Below, in pieces: positions 34,433 to 42,890 of a DNA stretch of 54,620 nt. The number at the start of each line of letters is the position of its first letter. Position 1 is the first letter of the stretch. Source of the DNA: an uncultured Eubacteriales bacterium (GTDB taxonomy: Bacteria > Bacillota > Clostridia > Oscillospirales > Oscillospiraceae). The notes under the pieces were generated by a model. That model did not search any database and had not been told where the DNA came from. It was given only the letters and a program-made list of their open reading frames with translations. The position numbers were made by a program, and so were the translations under genes. Location of the stretch: assembly GCA_900550585.1 (NCBI GenBank), contig URST01000005.1, forward strand, positions 1 to 54,620. The letters run 5' to 3'.

Positions 34433-34884
34433 TTGACGTACTCCTTGATGATGCTGCGGGCCGTGTCGGTGTCAGAGGTGACACACAGCACCACGCAGGT
34501 ACCGTAGGTCTCGAAGATGGCGCCGTTGATGCGGTCCACCTCGGCGGGCAGGTAGCGCTCCATCTCGGTTTTCTGGCTGTCCAGGAAATCCTTCATGGAC
34601 GCGCGCATCGCTGCGGCGGACGTGCCGTCGTAGCACTCGACGACAAAGATCTCCTCGGCGGTGGAGCCGGAGGACATGTAGGCCGCCGCATCGCACTTGG
34701 CCGGCAGCTGGAAGTAGTAGCCCAGCTCCTCCTCGGAGACGGCGGTCAGCTCGGATTCAAACGCGGTCTTATCCAGCAGCGCCTGGGCCAGGCCCTGGGC
34801 ATTGACGGTGGTATCCTTCGCGCCGCAGGCCGCCAGCGCGAAAACAGTCATCACGGCAAGCAGCAGTGCAATGATTCGTTTCAT
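34429..34884 (-). CDS. DUF4358-type lipoprotein
   Basis: 151 residues. Lipoprotein signal peptide MKRIIALLLAVMTVFALAAC with lipid Cys at residue 20. Then a compact domain with YYFQLPAKCDAAAYMSSGSTAEE and TYGTCVVLCVTSDT (parts), fitting DUF4358, which recurs beside DHHW/MBOAT genes. First gene of the cluster. GAGGAGATCACT precedes ATG 34884. A minus-strand TATAAT (34945-34950) is a likely -10, with a weak -35. Confidence 0.82.
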   Translation of the reverse strand: MKRIIALLLAVMTVFALAACGAKDTTVNAQGLAQALLDKTAFESELTAVSEEELGYYFQLPAKCDAAAYMSSGSTAEEIFVVECYDGTSAAAMRASMKDFLDSQKTEMERYLPAEVDRINGAIFETYGTCVVLCVTSDTDTARSIIKEYVK

Positions 34885-35110
34885 AGTGATCTCCTCAAAT
34901 CGTTCTTATGTAGTGCGGGGAAAGGCGAACTTTCCCAAATACATATTATAGTACAAACCGCCGGAAAGGGGAAGAGTCAATTTGTAACAAAGCGGTTAAT
35001 TTTCCGGGAAGGACACCGCCGCGCCGAAGATGCCGTGCCTGCCGGACGCCGCTCTCTGCTCCTTATGACGGCGCCGCGCCCCGCACGGTTCCGGGTTTCG
35101 TCTCTCCCTC

Positions 35111-35138
35111 TTTACAAATGTCCGTTTTTTGTTATAAT
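35111..35138 (+). promoter_or_regulatory. Promoter upstream of the prfB leader
   Basis: TTTACA (35111-35116), a 16-base spacer, TATAAT (35133-35138). It lies about 315 bases before prfB, so the transcript would carry a long leader. A second TTGACA at 35150-35155 lacks a clear -10. In the gap 34885-35453 I found no convincing gene; the minus-strand open frame over 34996-35373 is antisense to these elements. Confidence 0.6.
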
Positions 35139-35156
35139 AGTACCATCGGTTGACAA

Positions 35157-35228
35157 GGGCAAACGCGCCTGCCATTGCGTCTTTCCGGCGCTTTTTGCCC
35201 TTTTCGCCTTGGTGGGCGCCAGCCCACC
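35157..35228 (+). other. Two leader hairpins before prfB, the first terminator-like
   Basis: GGGCAAACGCGCC (35157-35169) pairs with GGCGCTTTTTGCCC (35187-35200) and is followed by TTTTCG, like an early terminator. Next GGTGGGC-GCCA-GCCCACC (35211-35228) forms a tight hairpin. Confidence 0.5.
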
Positions 35229-35260
35229 TGCGTCTCAAAAACCAAAAAGCACTCGAATAT

Positions 35261-35414
35261 CCATCGCTGGCAGGTGCGGACAGTTTTGCCGGAGCAGAAA
35301 TGTGTCCAGACAAGGAAAGGCCCGCAGAGAATACTGCCGTATTGTCAAGGGACTTGACGCCGTATGCGCGCATTTCTGCCCGGCAAAACCGCGTCTGCCC
35401 TTGCCAATCGATGG
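35261..35414. repeat. Long imperfect inverted repeat (about 45-base arms) in the prfB leader
   Basis: The left arm 35261-35305 and right arm 35367-35413 pair as: CCATCG/CGATGG, then TGGCAGGTGCGGAC with GTCTGCCCTTGCCA (one mismatch, two wobbles), then TTTTGCCGG/CCGGCAAAA (perfect), a one-base bulge, then GCAGAAATG/CATTTCTGC (perfect). The about 60-base apex holds GTCAAG-GGA-CTTGAC. It could be a structured leader RNA or a non-autonomous mobile repeat (MITE-like). No clear target duplication was seen. Confidence 0.75.
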
Positions 35415-35453
35415 TAAGACTAAGAATTTTACAGGCATAAGGAGATACGATAT

Positions 35454-36578
35454 ATGGCAGTCATCGAATACGACGAGTACAAGCAGAAGCTGCTGGCGCT
35501 GGAGCCCACGCTGGGCGAGCTGGAAAAGGCACTGGGCATCCCCAAGGCCCGGGAGGAACTGGCCGCTCTCCAGAAGGAGACGGAGCAGGAGGGCTTCTGG
35601 AACGATCTGGAGCGCAGCCAGCAGGTGAGCCGGCAGGTCAAGCGTCTGGAGAACAAGATCAAGAAGCACGACAAGCTGGTGTCCGAGTGGGAGGACACCC
35701 TGACCCTGTGCGAAATGGCGCAGGAGGAGGATGACCCCTCCCAGCTGGAGGACGTGATCTCCGGCTATGAGACGCTGGAAAAGGAGATCAGCGAGCGCCG
35801 TCTGGCGGCGCTGCTGTCCGGCGAGTATGACGGCAATAACGCCATCCTCACGTTCCATGCCGGCGCCGGCGGCACCGAGGCCCAGGACTGGACGGAGATG
35901 CTCTACCGCATGTACACTCGCTGGGCCGAGCGCCACGGCTATACCTATCAGCTTATGGACTACGAGGCCGGTGATGAGGCGGGCATCAAGTCCGCCACCA
36001 TCCTCATCGAGGGCGAGAACGCCTACGGCTATCTCAAGAGCGAGAACGGCGTCCACCGTCTGGTGCGCGTCAGCCCCTTTGACGCCAACGCCCGCCGTCA
36101 GACCAGCTTCGCCGCGCTGGAGGTCATGCCCGAGCTGGATGATGACAGCGAGATCGAGATCCGTCCCGAGGACATCGAGATGCAGGCCTGCCGCTCCTCC
36201 GGTGCCGGCGGCCAGCACATCAACAAGACCTCCTCCGCCGTCCGCCTGACCCACCTGCCCACCGGCATCGTGGTGTTCTGCCAGACGGAGCGCAGCCAGT
36301 TCCAGAACCGGGACAACGCCATGAAGATGCTGCGGGCCAAGCTGGCAGAGCTGAAGCTGCAGCAGCATGCCGAAAAGATCAGCGACCTGAAGGGCGTCCA
36401 GATGAAGATCGAGTGGGGCAGCCAGATACGTTCCTATGTGTTCATGCCCTACACGCTGGCCAAGGACACCCGCACCGGCTACGAGATGGGCAACATCCAG
36501 GCCGTGATGGACGGCGACATTGACGGGTTCATCAACGCCTACCTCACCGCCGCCGCCAACGGCGAGATCAAGAAGTAA
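35454..36578 (+). CDS. prfB: Peptide chain release factor 2, without programmed frameshift
   Basis: 374 residues. RF2 ends translation at UGA and UAA. The stop-recognition motif SPF is at about 207-209 (VRVSPFDANARR) and the catalytic GGQ at about 252-254 (GAGGQHINK). The SPF motif marks it as RF2 rather than RF1. The frame is continuous from ATG 35454 (ATAAGGAG upstream), and the region around codons 25-35 has no in-frame TGA or slippery CTTTGA, so the autoregulatory frameshift of many bacteria is absent. Confidence 0.95.
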   Translation: MAVIEYDEYKQKLLALEPTLGELEKALGIPKAREELAALQKETEQEGFWNDLERSQQVSRQVKRLENKIKKHDKLVSEWEDTLTLCEMAQEEDDPSQLEDVISGYETLEKEISERRLAALLSGEYDGNNAILTFHAGAGGTEAQDWTEMLYRMYTRWAERHGYTYQLMDYEAGDEAGIKSATILIEGENAYGYLKSENGVHRLVRVSPFDANARRQTSFAALEVMPELDDDSEIEIRPEDIEMQACRSSGAGGQHINKTSSAVRLTHLPTGIVVFCQTERSQFQNRDNAMKMLRAKLAELKLQQHAEKISDLKGVQMKIEWGSQIRSYVFMPYTLAKDTRTGYEMGNIQAVMDGDIDGFINAYLTAAANGEIKK

Positions 36579-36594
36579 TTTCCCGCAAGCGGCC

Positions 36595-36633
36595 AGATCA
36601 CCCTGCGTATCCAATACGCAGGGTGATCTTTTT
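36595..36633 (+). terminator. Terminator of prfB, 16-bp perfect stem
   Basis: AGATCACCCTGCGTAT-CCA-ATACGCAGGGTGATCT followed by TTTT. Confidence 0.93.
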
Positions 36634-36695
36634 GCCGAATTATACGTTTTGTTGTCGGTTTTTGCGGTGGTGGAGCCACGTTCCACGCACCGCAT

Positions 36696-36732
36696 AAAAA
36701 AAACAGAGCCGCTGGCGCGGCTCTGTTTTTTT
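36696..36732. terminator. Terminator of the thiolase gene
   Basis: AAACAGAGCCGC-TGGC-GCGGCTCTGTTT flanked by A- and T-runs, 20 bases after the minus-strand thiolase stop. Confidence 0.92.
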
Positions 36733-36751
36733 ATGTACCTTCAGCTGTGCT

Positions 36752-38008
36752 TCAGCACTTCTCGAACACCACAGCGGTGCCCATGCCGCCGCCGATGCAC
36801 AGGGTCGCCAGACCCTTCTTGGCCTCAGGACGCTTCTGCATCTCGTGCAGCAGGGTGACGATGATACGCGCACCGGAGGCACCCACGGGGTGACCCAGAG
36901 CGATCGCGCCGCCGTTGACGTTGACCTTGCTCATGTCAAAGTGCAGCTCGCGGGCCACAGCGATGGACTGGGCGGCAAAGGCCTCGTTGGCCTCGATCAG
37001 GTCGATGTCGTCGATGGTCACGCCGGCCTTCTTCATGGCGTTGCGGGAAGCCACCACGGGGCCAACGCCCATGATCTTGGGATCCACGCCGCCCTGGCCC
37101 CAGCCGATCAGCTTGGCCATGGGCTTCAGACCGTACTTCTCCACAGCCTCGCCGGAGGCCAGCACGATGGCGGCGGCGCCGTCGTTGATGCCGGAGGCGT
37201 TGGCGGCGGTGACGCGCTGGGTGCCCTTATCGGCAGCGTCCTGCGCACCGGTGACCTCGAAGGTGTGCACCACCTCGGGATTGGGGGACTCGGGACCCAC
37301 GGGGAACGCGCCCTTCAGCTTGGCGATGCTGTCAGCGGTGACGCCGGCCTTGGGATACTCGTCCTTGGCGAAGGGGACCATGTCCTTCTTGACCTTGACC
37401 ATCACGGGGACGATCTCATCGTCAAAGCGGCCAGCGGCCTGGGCGGCCTCCGCCTTCTGCTGGGAGGCAGCGGCGAACTCGTCCTGCTCGCGGCGGGTGA
37501 TGCCCCAGATGTCGTTGATGTTCTCAGCGGTGGTGCCCATGTGGTAGTTGTTGTAGGCGTCCCACAGGCCGTCCTTGATCATGGTGTCCACCAGCTTCTT
37601 GTCGCCCATACGGGCGCCCCAGCGGGCGTCGGGAGCGGCATAGGGGGCAGCGCTCATGTTCTCGGTGCCGCCGCAGACCACGATATCGGAATCGCCGGCC
37701 AGGATGGAGCGGGCGCCCTCGATGACGGACTTCATGCCGGAGCCGCAGACCATGCCAACGGTATAGGCGGGCACGGAATAGGGGATGCCGGCCTTGATGG
37801 AAACCTGACGCGCCACGTTCTGGCCCTGGGCCGCGGTCAGGATGCAGCCGAACATCAGCTCGTCCACGTTTTCGGGAGCGATATTGGCGCGCTTCAAAGC
37901 CTCCTTGACCACCACAGCGCCCATCTCAGCGGCGGGGGTGTTCTTCAGGGAACCGCCAAAGGAACCGATCGCGGTTCTGCAGCAATTGACAACATACAGG
38001 TCTTTCAT
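36752..38008 (-). CDS. thlA: Acetyl-CoA acetyltransferase (thiolase)
   Basis: 418 residues. It condenses two acetyl-CoA to acetoacetyl-CoA, the first step towards butyrate or related products, or runs in reverse. The catalytic Cys in VGMVCGSGMKSV (about 89), the His in GGAIALGHPVGASGARI and the second Cys in CIGGGMG are all present. It is about 25 residues longer than typical thiolases because of an insertion before TAANASGINDGAA (about residues 245-270). TATAGGAGG precedes ATG 38008. Monocistronic. Confidence 0.94.
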   Translation of the reverse strand: MKDLYVVNCCRTAIGSFGGSLKNTPAAEMGAVVVKEALKRANIAPENVDELMFGCILTAAQGQNVARQVSIKAGIPYSVPAYTVGMVCGSGMKSVIEGARSILAGDSDIVVCGGTENMSAAPYAAPDARWGARMGDKKLVDTMIKDGLWDAYNNYHMGTTAENINDIWGITRREQDEFAAASQQKAEAAQAAGRFDDEIVPVMVKVKKDMVPFAKDEYPKAGVTADSIAKLKGAFPVGPESPNPEVVHTFEVTGAQDAADKGTQRVTAANASGINDGAAAIVLASGEAVEKYGLKPMAKLIGWGQGGVDPKIMGVGPVVASRNAMKKAGVTIDDIDLIEANEAFAAQSIAVARELHFDMSKVNVNGGAIALGHPVGASGARIIVTLLHEMQKRPEAKKGLATLCIGGGMGTAVVFEKC

Positions 38009-38037
38009 GAAAGTTACCTCCTATAAAGATTAAGCTC

Positions 38038-38066
38038 ATTATACAGCTTCGTATAACGAATGTCTA
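38038..38066 (-). promoter_or_regulatory. Thiolase promoter with overlapping palindrome
   Basis: Minus strand TAGACA (38066-38061), a 17-base spacer, TATAAT (38043-38038). TTATAC-AGCTTC-GTATAA (38039-38056) is a palindrome over the -10 and spacer, a likely repressor site. Confidence 0.65.
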
Positions 38067-38074
38067 CGCCCATG

Positions 38075-38125
38075 ATAGTCAACTTTTTAACAATAGTCAA
38101 CCATGAATTGCAAGTTTGTTAAAAA
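38075..38125. repeat. Repeat cluster upstream of the thiolase promoter
   Basis: ATAGTCAAC occurs twice (38075-38083 and 38093-38101). TTTTTAACAA (38084-38093) and TTGTTAAAAA (38116-38125) form an inverted pair. The second motif resembles half-sites of the redox regulator Rex (TTGTTAA). No gene lies in 38009-38182. Confidence 0.5.
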
Positions 38126-38182
38126 ATCGTCAAAAGGTGCATAGTGGGCCGCCGCTTTCCGTCATTTTGACGGATACGGGCC

Positions 38183-39244
38183 TTACTGCGCGGCCTGCTG
38201 GGGCGTCTGACCCAGCTCGCTGCGCAGCTGCGTCAGCTTCTCGTAGAACGTGCCGGTGTCGATGGCGGCGTACAGCTCCTCGTTATAGACCACATGGGCC
38301 TCGCTGCGCCGGGCCTGCAGCAGCGTGTTGAAATAAGTGGGCAGCACGGCGGACAGATCCGTGTCCTCCCGCAGGAAGATATAATAGCCCTCGTCCATGG
38401 CCACCACGCCGGTCAGCTCGTTGGGCTGCAGGCCGGAGACCGTCTGGCTCAGTGCATCGCTGAGGGAATCGCCTGCCGCGGCGGAAAATGTGATGCTGTC
38501 CAGCTGATCCACTTCACGCTCCTGACAGATGGCGGCATGCTCGGCAATCTTGTCCTCTGCCTCCTGCATCCGCTTGAGGTAGCCGTTGGCCTCCTCCTCG
38601 GCGCCGTCGCCGGCGGGCACATAGATGACCTTGCCCGTCAGATAGCCGTTGTCCGCAGCGTACTGCGCCAGCGCCGCGCTGTCGGGATACAGGGCGCTGC
38701 CCTCGGTACAGAACTCGCTCTGCAGCCGCTGGTACAGGTACGCCGTCTCGTTGATGCGGTCATAGACCTCCTCGGTGATGCCCTGGGCCTCCAGCTGCTG
38801 CTGATAGGCCTCCTCGCCGCCGTAGTACGTCACATACTCCAGCCGCTGGGCGTCCAGCGCCGCCTGATCCTCCTCGGTCAACGTCACGCCGGCCTCCTCC
38901 GCCCAGGCGCGCACCACGCTGTACAGCTTCACCGTCTCCAGCGTATCGGTCTTGGCGTAGTCGCCATAGGTCAGGCCCTCCGTCAGCTCCGCGCTCCAGT
39001 CCACACCGGGCACATAGGTGCTCAGATACTCGCAGTCGTAGGCCAGCCAGTACAGATACTCCTCCGCCGTCACGGTCTGGCCGTCGATGAGCAGCAGCTC
39101 CGCGTCGGGATGGAGCCCGCTGGCCTCATACAGCAGGCCGTCGGTGCGGCTGCCCTTCTTCATGCCGCCGGTGAGGGCGATGGCGCCCACCAGCACCACG
39201 GAGACCAACACGCCGGCGATCAAACGCACCCAGTTATTCTTCAT
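38183..39244 (-). CDS. PrsA/SurA-like extracytoplasmic foldase
   Basis: 353 residues from ATG 39244 (AAGGAGGAA eight bases before; the ATG at 39250 is too close). One N-terminal membrane helix or signal (NNWVRLIAGVLVSVVLVGAIAL), no lipobox Cys. A SurA_N-like helical domain with YGGEEAYQQQLEAQGITEE (about residues 140-160) is followed by a parvulin-like region (SLSDALSQTVSGL, GYYIFLRED). It probably helps secreted proteins fold. Its start overlaps the mfd stop by 11 bases. Confidence 0.72.
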   Translation of the reverse strand: MKNNWVRLIAGVLVSVVLVGAIALTGGMKKGSRTDGLLYEASGLHPDAELLLIDGQTVTAEEYLYWLAYDCEYLSTYVPGVDWSAELTEGLTYGDYAKTDTLETVKLYSVVRAWAEEAGVTLTEEDQAALDAQRLEYVTYYGGEEAYQQQLEAQGITEEVYDRINETAYLYQRLQSEFCTEGSALYPDSAALAQYAADNGYLTGKVIYVPAGDGAEEEANGYLKRMQEAEDKIAEHAAICQEREVDQLDSITFSAAAGDSLSDALSQTVSGLQPNELTGVVAMDEGYYIFLREDTDLSAVLPTYFNTLLQARRSEAHVVYNEELYAAIDTGTFYEKLTQLRSELGQTPQQAAQ

Positions 39245-42200
39245 GGTCATTTCCTCCTTCTCGGGACTGCTGTCCCTGCATCTCATTCTGCTGCAAGCGC
39301 AGCTGTTCTACAAGGCCGCCTGCGGCGTCCAATGCATTCTCGTTGGGCTGTAAAAACAGCGTCAGCCGGGGCGATGTCCCCGCCGCCAGCTGCAGGCGGT
39401 TGCGGTAGCCCGCCATGGTGCACACCGCCAGCAGCGCCGCCGGTTCGATGCGCGTGTCGAAGCTGAACAGCAGCTGCCGTCCCTTCTGGGTGATGTCGGT
39501 GATGCCCGTCTCCATAGCCGCCGCACGCAGCATGGCCACGTCCAGCAGCGCCGCCACCGGCTTGGGCACATCGCCGTACCGGTCCAGCAGCTCGTCCATG
39601 AGGTCGCCCTCGTCCGCCGGCGTCCGCAGCGCGGCGATGCGGCGGTACAGATCCATCCGCTGCTCGGCGGCGGGCACATAGCCCTCCGGGATATAGGCCG
39701 GCATCGTCAGGTCGGCGGAGCACTCCGTCCGCACCTCCGCGCCCCGGCCCTGCTGCTCCAGTACTGCGTCATTCAGCAGCTTCAGGTACATGTCGTAGCC
39801 CACGGACATCATGTAGCCCGACTGCTCCGGCCCCAGCAGGTTGCCGGCGCCCCGGATCTCCAGGTCCCGCATGGCGATCCTGAAGCCGGAGCCGAACTCC
39901 ACATACTCCCGTATGGCGGTGAGCCGCTTGGCGGCCACCTCCGTCAGCACCTTGCCGGTGCGGTACGTCAGATAGGCGTAGGCCCGGCGGGCCGACCGGC
40001 CGATGCGTCCCCGGATCTGGTGGAGCTGGCTGAGCCCCAGCCGGTCCGCGTCCTCGATGATGAGGGTGTTCACGTTGGGGATGTCGATGCCCGTCTCAAT
40101 GATGGTGGTGCACACCAGCACGTCGATGCTGCCCTCGGCCATACGGCCCATGACCCGGCTCAGCTCGCCCTCGGCCATTTTGCCGTGGGCCGTCTCCACC
40201 GTCACGCCGTCCCCCAGCAGCTGCTGCAGGCGGGAGGCGGCGGCGGCGATGTTCTCCACCCGGTTGTGCAGGTAGTACACCTGCCCGCCCCGGTCCAGCT
40301 CCCGGCGGATGGCCTCACCGATGATGCCCCAGTCGTGCTCCAGCACATAGGTCTGCACCGGCTGGCGGTCCTGGGGCGGCTGCTCGATGGTGCTCATGTC
40401 CCGGATGCCGCTGAGCGCCATGTTCAGCGTCCGGGGGATGGGTGTGGCGGACAGCGTCAGCGTATCCACCTGCCGCGCCCGCTCCCTCAGCTTCTCCTTA
40501 TGGGTCACGCCGAAGCGCTGCTCCTCGTCGATGATGAGCAGGCCCAGATCCTTGAATTCCACATTCTTTGCCAGCAGCTTGTGGGTGCCGATGAGCAGGT
40601 CCACCCTGCCCTCCTTCACCCGGGCCAGCACATCCTTCACCTGTGCCGGCGTCCGGAACCGTGACAGCACCTCCACTGTCACGGGGAACGCCCGGAACCG
40701 GGCGATGGCCGTGGCGTAGTGCTGCTGGGCCAGCACGGTGGTGGGCACCAGAATGGCGGCCTGCTTGCCGTCCAGAATGCACTTCATGGCTGCCCGCAGC
40801 GCCACCTCCGTCTTGCCGTAGCCCACGTCGCCGCACAGCAGCCGGTCCATGGGCGCCGGCTTCTCCATATCCCGCTTGATGTCCCGGATGGCCGCCAGCT
40901 GGTCGTCCGTCTCCGTGTAGTCGAAGGACTCCTCGAACTCCTGCTGCCACGGGGAATCCGGCGAAAAGGCAAAGCCCTTCTCCCGCTGGCGCTGGGCGTA
41001 CAGCTTGATCAGGCCCTCGGCCAGATCCTTTGCCGCCGCCTTGGCCCGGTGGGTGGTCTTGGCCCACTGGTCGCCGGACAGCTTGTTCAGCCGGGTCTTT
41101 TCCGCCGCCTCGTCGCTGCCGCCGATGTATTTGCTCACCAGGTCCAGCGATGTGGCCGGCACATACAGGCAGTCGCTGCCGGCGTAGTTGATCTTGATAT
41201 AGTCCTTTTCCACGCCGTCCACCGGCAGGCGCAGCATCCCGGCGAACCGCCCGATGCCGTGGTGTACATGCACCACCAGATCGCCCACCGTCAGATCGGT
41301 GTAGGATTGTATTTTCTGCCGGTTGTCGGCCTTGGCGGGCCGGGGCCGTCTCTTGCTGCCGGACAGCTTTTCCGTGAGCTGTCCTTCCGTCAGCACCGCC
41401 AGCTTCAGCCCCGGCCACTCGCTGCCGGCGCTGAGGGCGCCCACGGTGATGCACACCTGTCCCCGCTGGGGCACGGTGCTGCCGGACAGCTCCAGCGCGG
41501 CGGGGATCTTCTTATCCCGCAGCAGCTGCTGCATGTTCCTGGCCCGCACCTCGCCGCCGCACAGCACCAGCACGCCGTACCCGGCGGTAAGGTAGTGTAC
41601 GATGTCGGTGGCCGCCGTCTCCAGACTGCCGCCGTAGCTGGACAGCTGCTTGGCGGGGATGTCCAGCAGCAGCTTCGGCGCCACCAGATACCGGCTGGTG
41701 GGCAGGCTCTCCATCTGGCACACAGGGAACCGCTCCAGCTCCGCCGCCGTCTCCGTCTCCGTCAGGGTCAGCCGCCCGAAGGCGCCGGCCATCAGCCCCG
41801 CCTCCATGGATGCCGTTACGTCCTGCTTCACCTGCCACACAAAGGCCTTCAGCGCCTCCTGCACCCGGCCCGCCTCGCTGACGCAGACAAGGCAGTCCGC
41901 CGGCAGGTAGTCAAAGGCCGTGGCCGCGTCGGGATATACCGCCGCCAGATACCGGTCGCCGCCGGGGGGCGTCACCCCCTGCCGCAGGGACTGGGCATCC
42001 TCCTCCAGCCGCTGCCGCAGGGCGGCGGCGTTCTCCTTCTTCGCCAGCCGTCTGGCAGCCGCGTCCATCCGCCGGGCGGCGCTCTCCGCCGTGTCCGCAC
42101 CGTGAAACGGCAGCACCTCCCCCGCCGGCAGCACCGTGAACGTCTGCCGGTTCTCCACCCTGCGCTGCGTGGTCACATCGAAATCGCCCATGCTGTCCAG

Positions 42201-42797
42201 CTCATCGTCGAAGAACTCACAGCGCACCGGCCTGTCCGGCCCGGGCGAAAAGATATCCAGAATACCGCCCCGCAGGGCAAACTGTCCCGCGCCCTCTACC
42301 TGCTGGGCGCGGACATACCCGGCAGCGGTGAGCTGCGCCGTCAGCGCCGTTACGTCGTACTGCTGCCCCACCTCCAGCGTGAAGGCGGTCTGCCGCAGTA
42401 CCTCCGGCGGCAGACACAGCTGGGCCATGGCCGCAGCCGTGGCCACCGCCACCCGGGGCGTCTCCTGCGCCAGACGGTACAGCGCCCACAGCCGCCGGTA
42501 CTCCCACTGACGGCTGTATGCCGCCGCGGGCCGCAGCTGCAGCTCCCGGGCGGGCAGCACCACCGGCTCCTGTCCGGTCAGCGCCCGCAGGTCGGCGGCC
42601 TGCCGGGCGCACTCCTGCTCGTCAGCGCACAGCATCAGCAGCGGCCTGCCGGTCTGCGAGGCCGCTGCCGCCGCCACGGCGGCCCGCTGCACCGGGGAGA
42701 GCCCCGTGACCGTGCTGTGCTTCTCCCGGCCGTCCATGCCAGCCGTCAGCTCCTGCAGCTGGGGCAGCGTCAGCAGCTGCCGTATCAATCCTTCCAT
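39234..42797 (-). CDS. mfd: Transcription-repair coupling factor
   Basis: 1187 residues, normal size. It removes stalled RNA polymerase and recruits UvrAB to damaged template strands. Domains in order: UvrB-like N-terminal region, the RNA-polymerase-interacting domain at about 500-560 (LVVHVHHGIGRFAGM), the SF2 motor with GDVGYGKTE (about 652), DEEQRFG (about 755) and SATPIPRTL, then QLHQIRGRIGRSARRAYAY and the C-terminal TRCF domain. ATG 42797 follows GAGGAGGGG. Intact. Order pth-mfd-foldase as in many Clostridia. Confidence 0.97.
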   Translation of the reverse strand: MEGLIRQLLTLPQLQELTAGMDGREKHSTVTGLSPVQRAAVAAAAASQTGRPLLMLCADEQECARQAADLRALTGQEPVVLPARELQLRPAAAYSRQWEYRRLWALYRLAQETPRVAVATAAAMAQLCLPPEVLRQTAFTLEVGQQYDVTALTAQLTAAGYVRAQQVEGAGQFALRGGILDIFSPGPDRPVRCEFFDDELDSMGDFDVTTQRRVENRQTFTVLPAGEVLPFHGADTAESAARRMDAAARRLAKKENAAALRQRLEEDAQSLRQGVTPPGGDRYLAAVYPDAATAFDYLPADCLVCVSEAGRVQEALKAFVWQVKQDVTASMEAGLMAGAFGRLTLTETETAAELERFPVCQMESLPTSRYLVAPKLLLDIPAKQLSSYGGSLETAATDIVHYLTAGYGVLVLCGGEVRARNMQQLLRDKKIPAALELSGSTVPQRGQVCITVGALSAGSEWPGLKLAVLTEGQLTEKLSGSKRRPRPAKADNRQKIQSYTDLTVGDLVVHVHHGIGRFAGMLRLPVDGVEKDYIKINYAGSDCLYVPATSLDLVSKYIGGSDEAAEKTRLNKLSGDQWAKTTHRAKAAAKDLAEGLIKLYAQRQREKGFAFSPDSPWQQEFEESFDYTETDDQLAAIRDIKRDMEKPAPMDRLLCGDVGYGKTEVALRAAMKCILDGKQAAILVPTTVLAQQHYATAIARFRAFPVTVEVLSRFRTPAQVKDVLARVKEGRVDLLIGTHKLLAKNVEFKDLGLLIIDEEQRFGVTHKEKLRERARQVDTLTLSATPIPRTLNMALSGIRDMSTIEQPPQDRQPVQTYVLEHDWGIIGEAIRRELDRGGQVYYLHNRVENIAAAASRLQQLLGDGVTVETAHGKMAEGELSRVMGRMAEGSIDVLVCTTIIETGIDIPNVNTLIIEDADRLGLSQLHQIRGRIGRSARRAYAYLTYRTGKVLTEVAAKRLTAIREYVEFGSGFRIAMRDLEIRGAGNLLGPEQSGYMMSVGYDMYLKLLNDAVLEQQGRGAEVRTECSADLTMPAYIPEGYVPAAEQRMDLYRRIAALRTPADEGDLMDELLDRYGDVPKPVAALLDVAMLRAAAMETGITDITQKGRQLLFSFDTRIEPAALLAVCTMAGYRNRLQLAAGTSPRLTLFLQPNENALDAAGGLVEQLRLQQNEMQGQQSREGGNDHEE

Positions 42798-42890
42798 GTG
42801 CTCTCCCCTCCTCTCCAAGGCCGGTGCGCCGCCGGCCTGTACTTCCGGTTTATATTCTATGTGGCTTTGCTGAAATTTACCTGAAAAACG

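Noticed and set aside
30578..34507. A 1309-codon open frame on the plus strand opposite the DHHW/MBOAT genes
   Set aside because: Antisense shadow rich in Gln, His, Arg and Gly, with no domain; the minus-strand genes have clear motifs and ribosome sites.
34996..35373. A 125-codon minus-strand frame in the gap before prfB
   Set aside because: It overlaps the inverted repeat and promoter, has no ribosome site, and starts inside one arm of the repeat. It could be part of a repeated element but is not supported as a gene.
38039..38064. Resemblance of the thiolase promoter palindrome to a loxP arm (TTCGTATAA)
   Set aside because: Only a few bases agree and the spacer is wrong; a repressor site is a simpler reading.
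40719..42884. A 721-codon open frame opposite mfd
   Set aside because: Shadow of mfd caused by high third-position GC.
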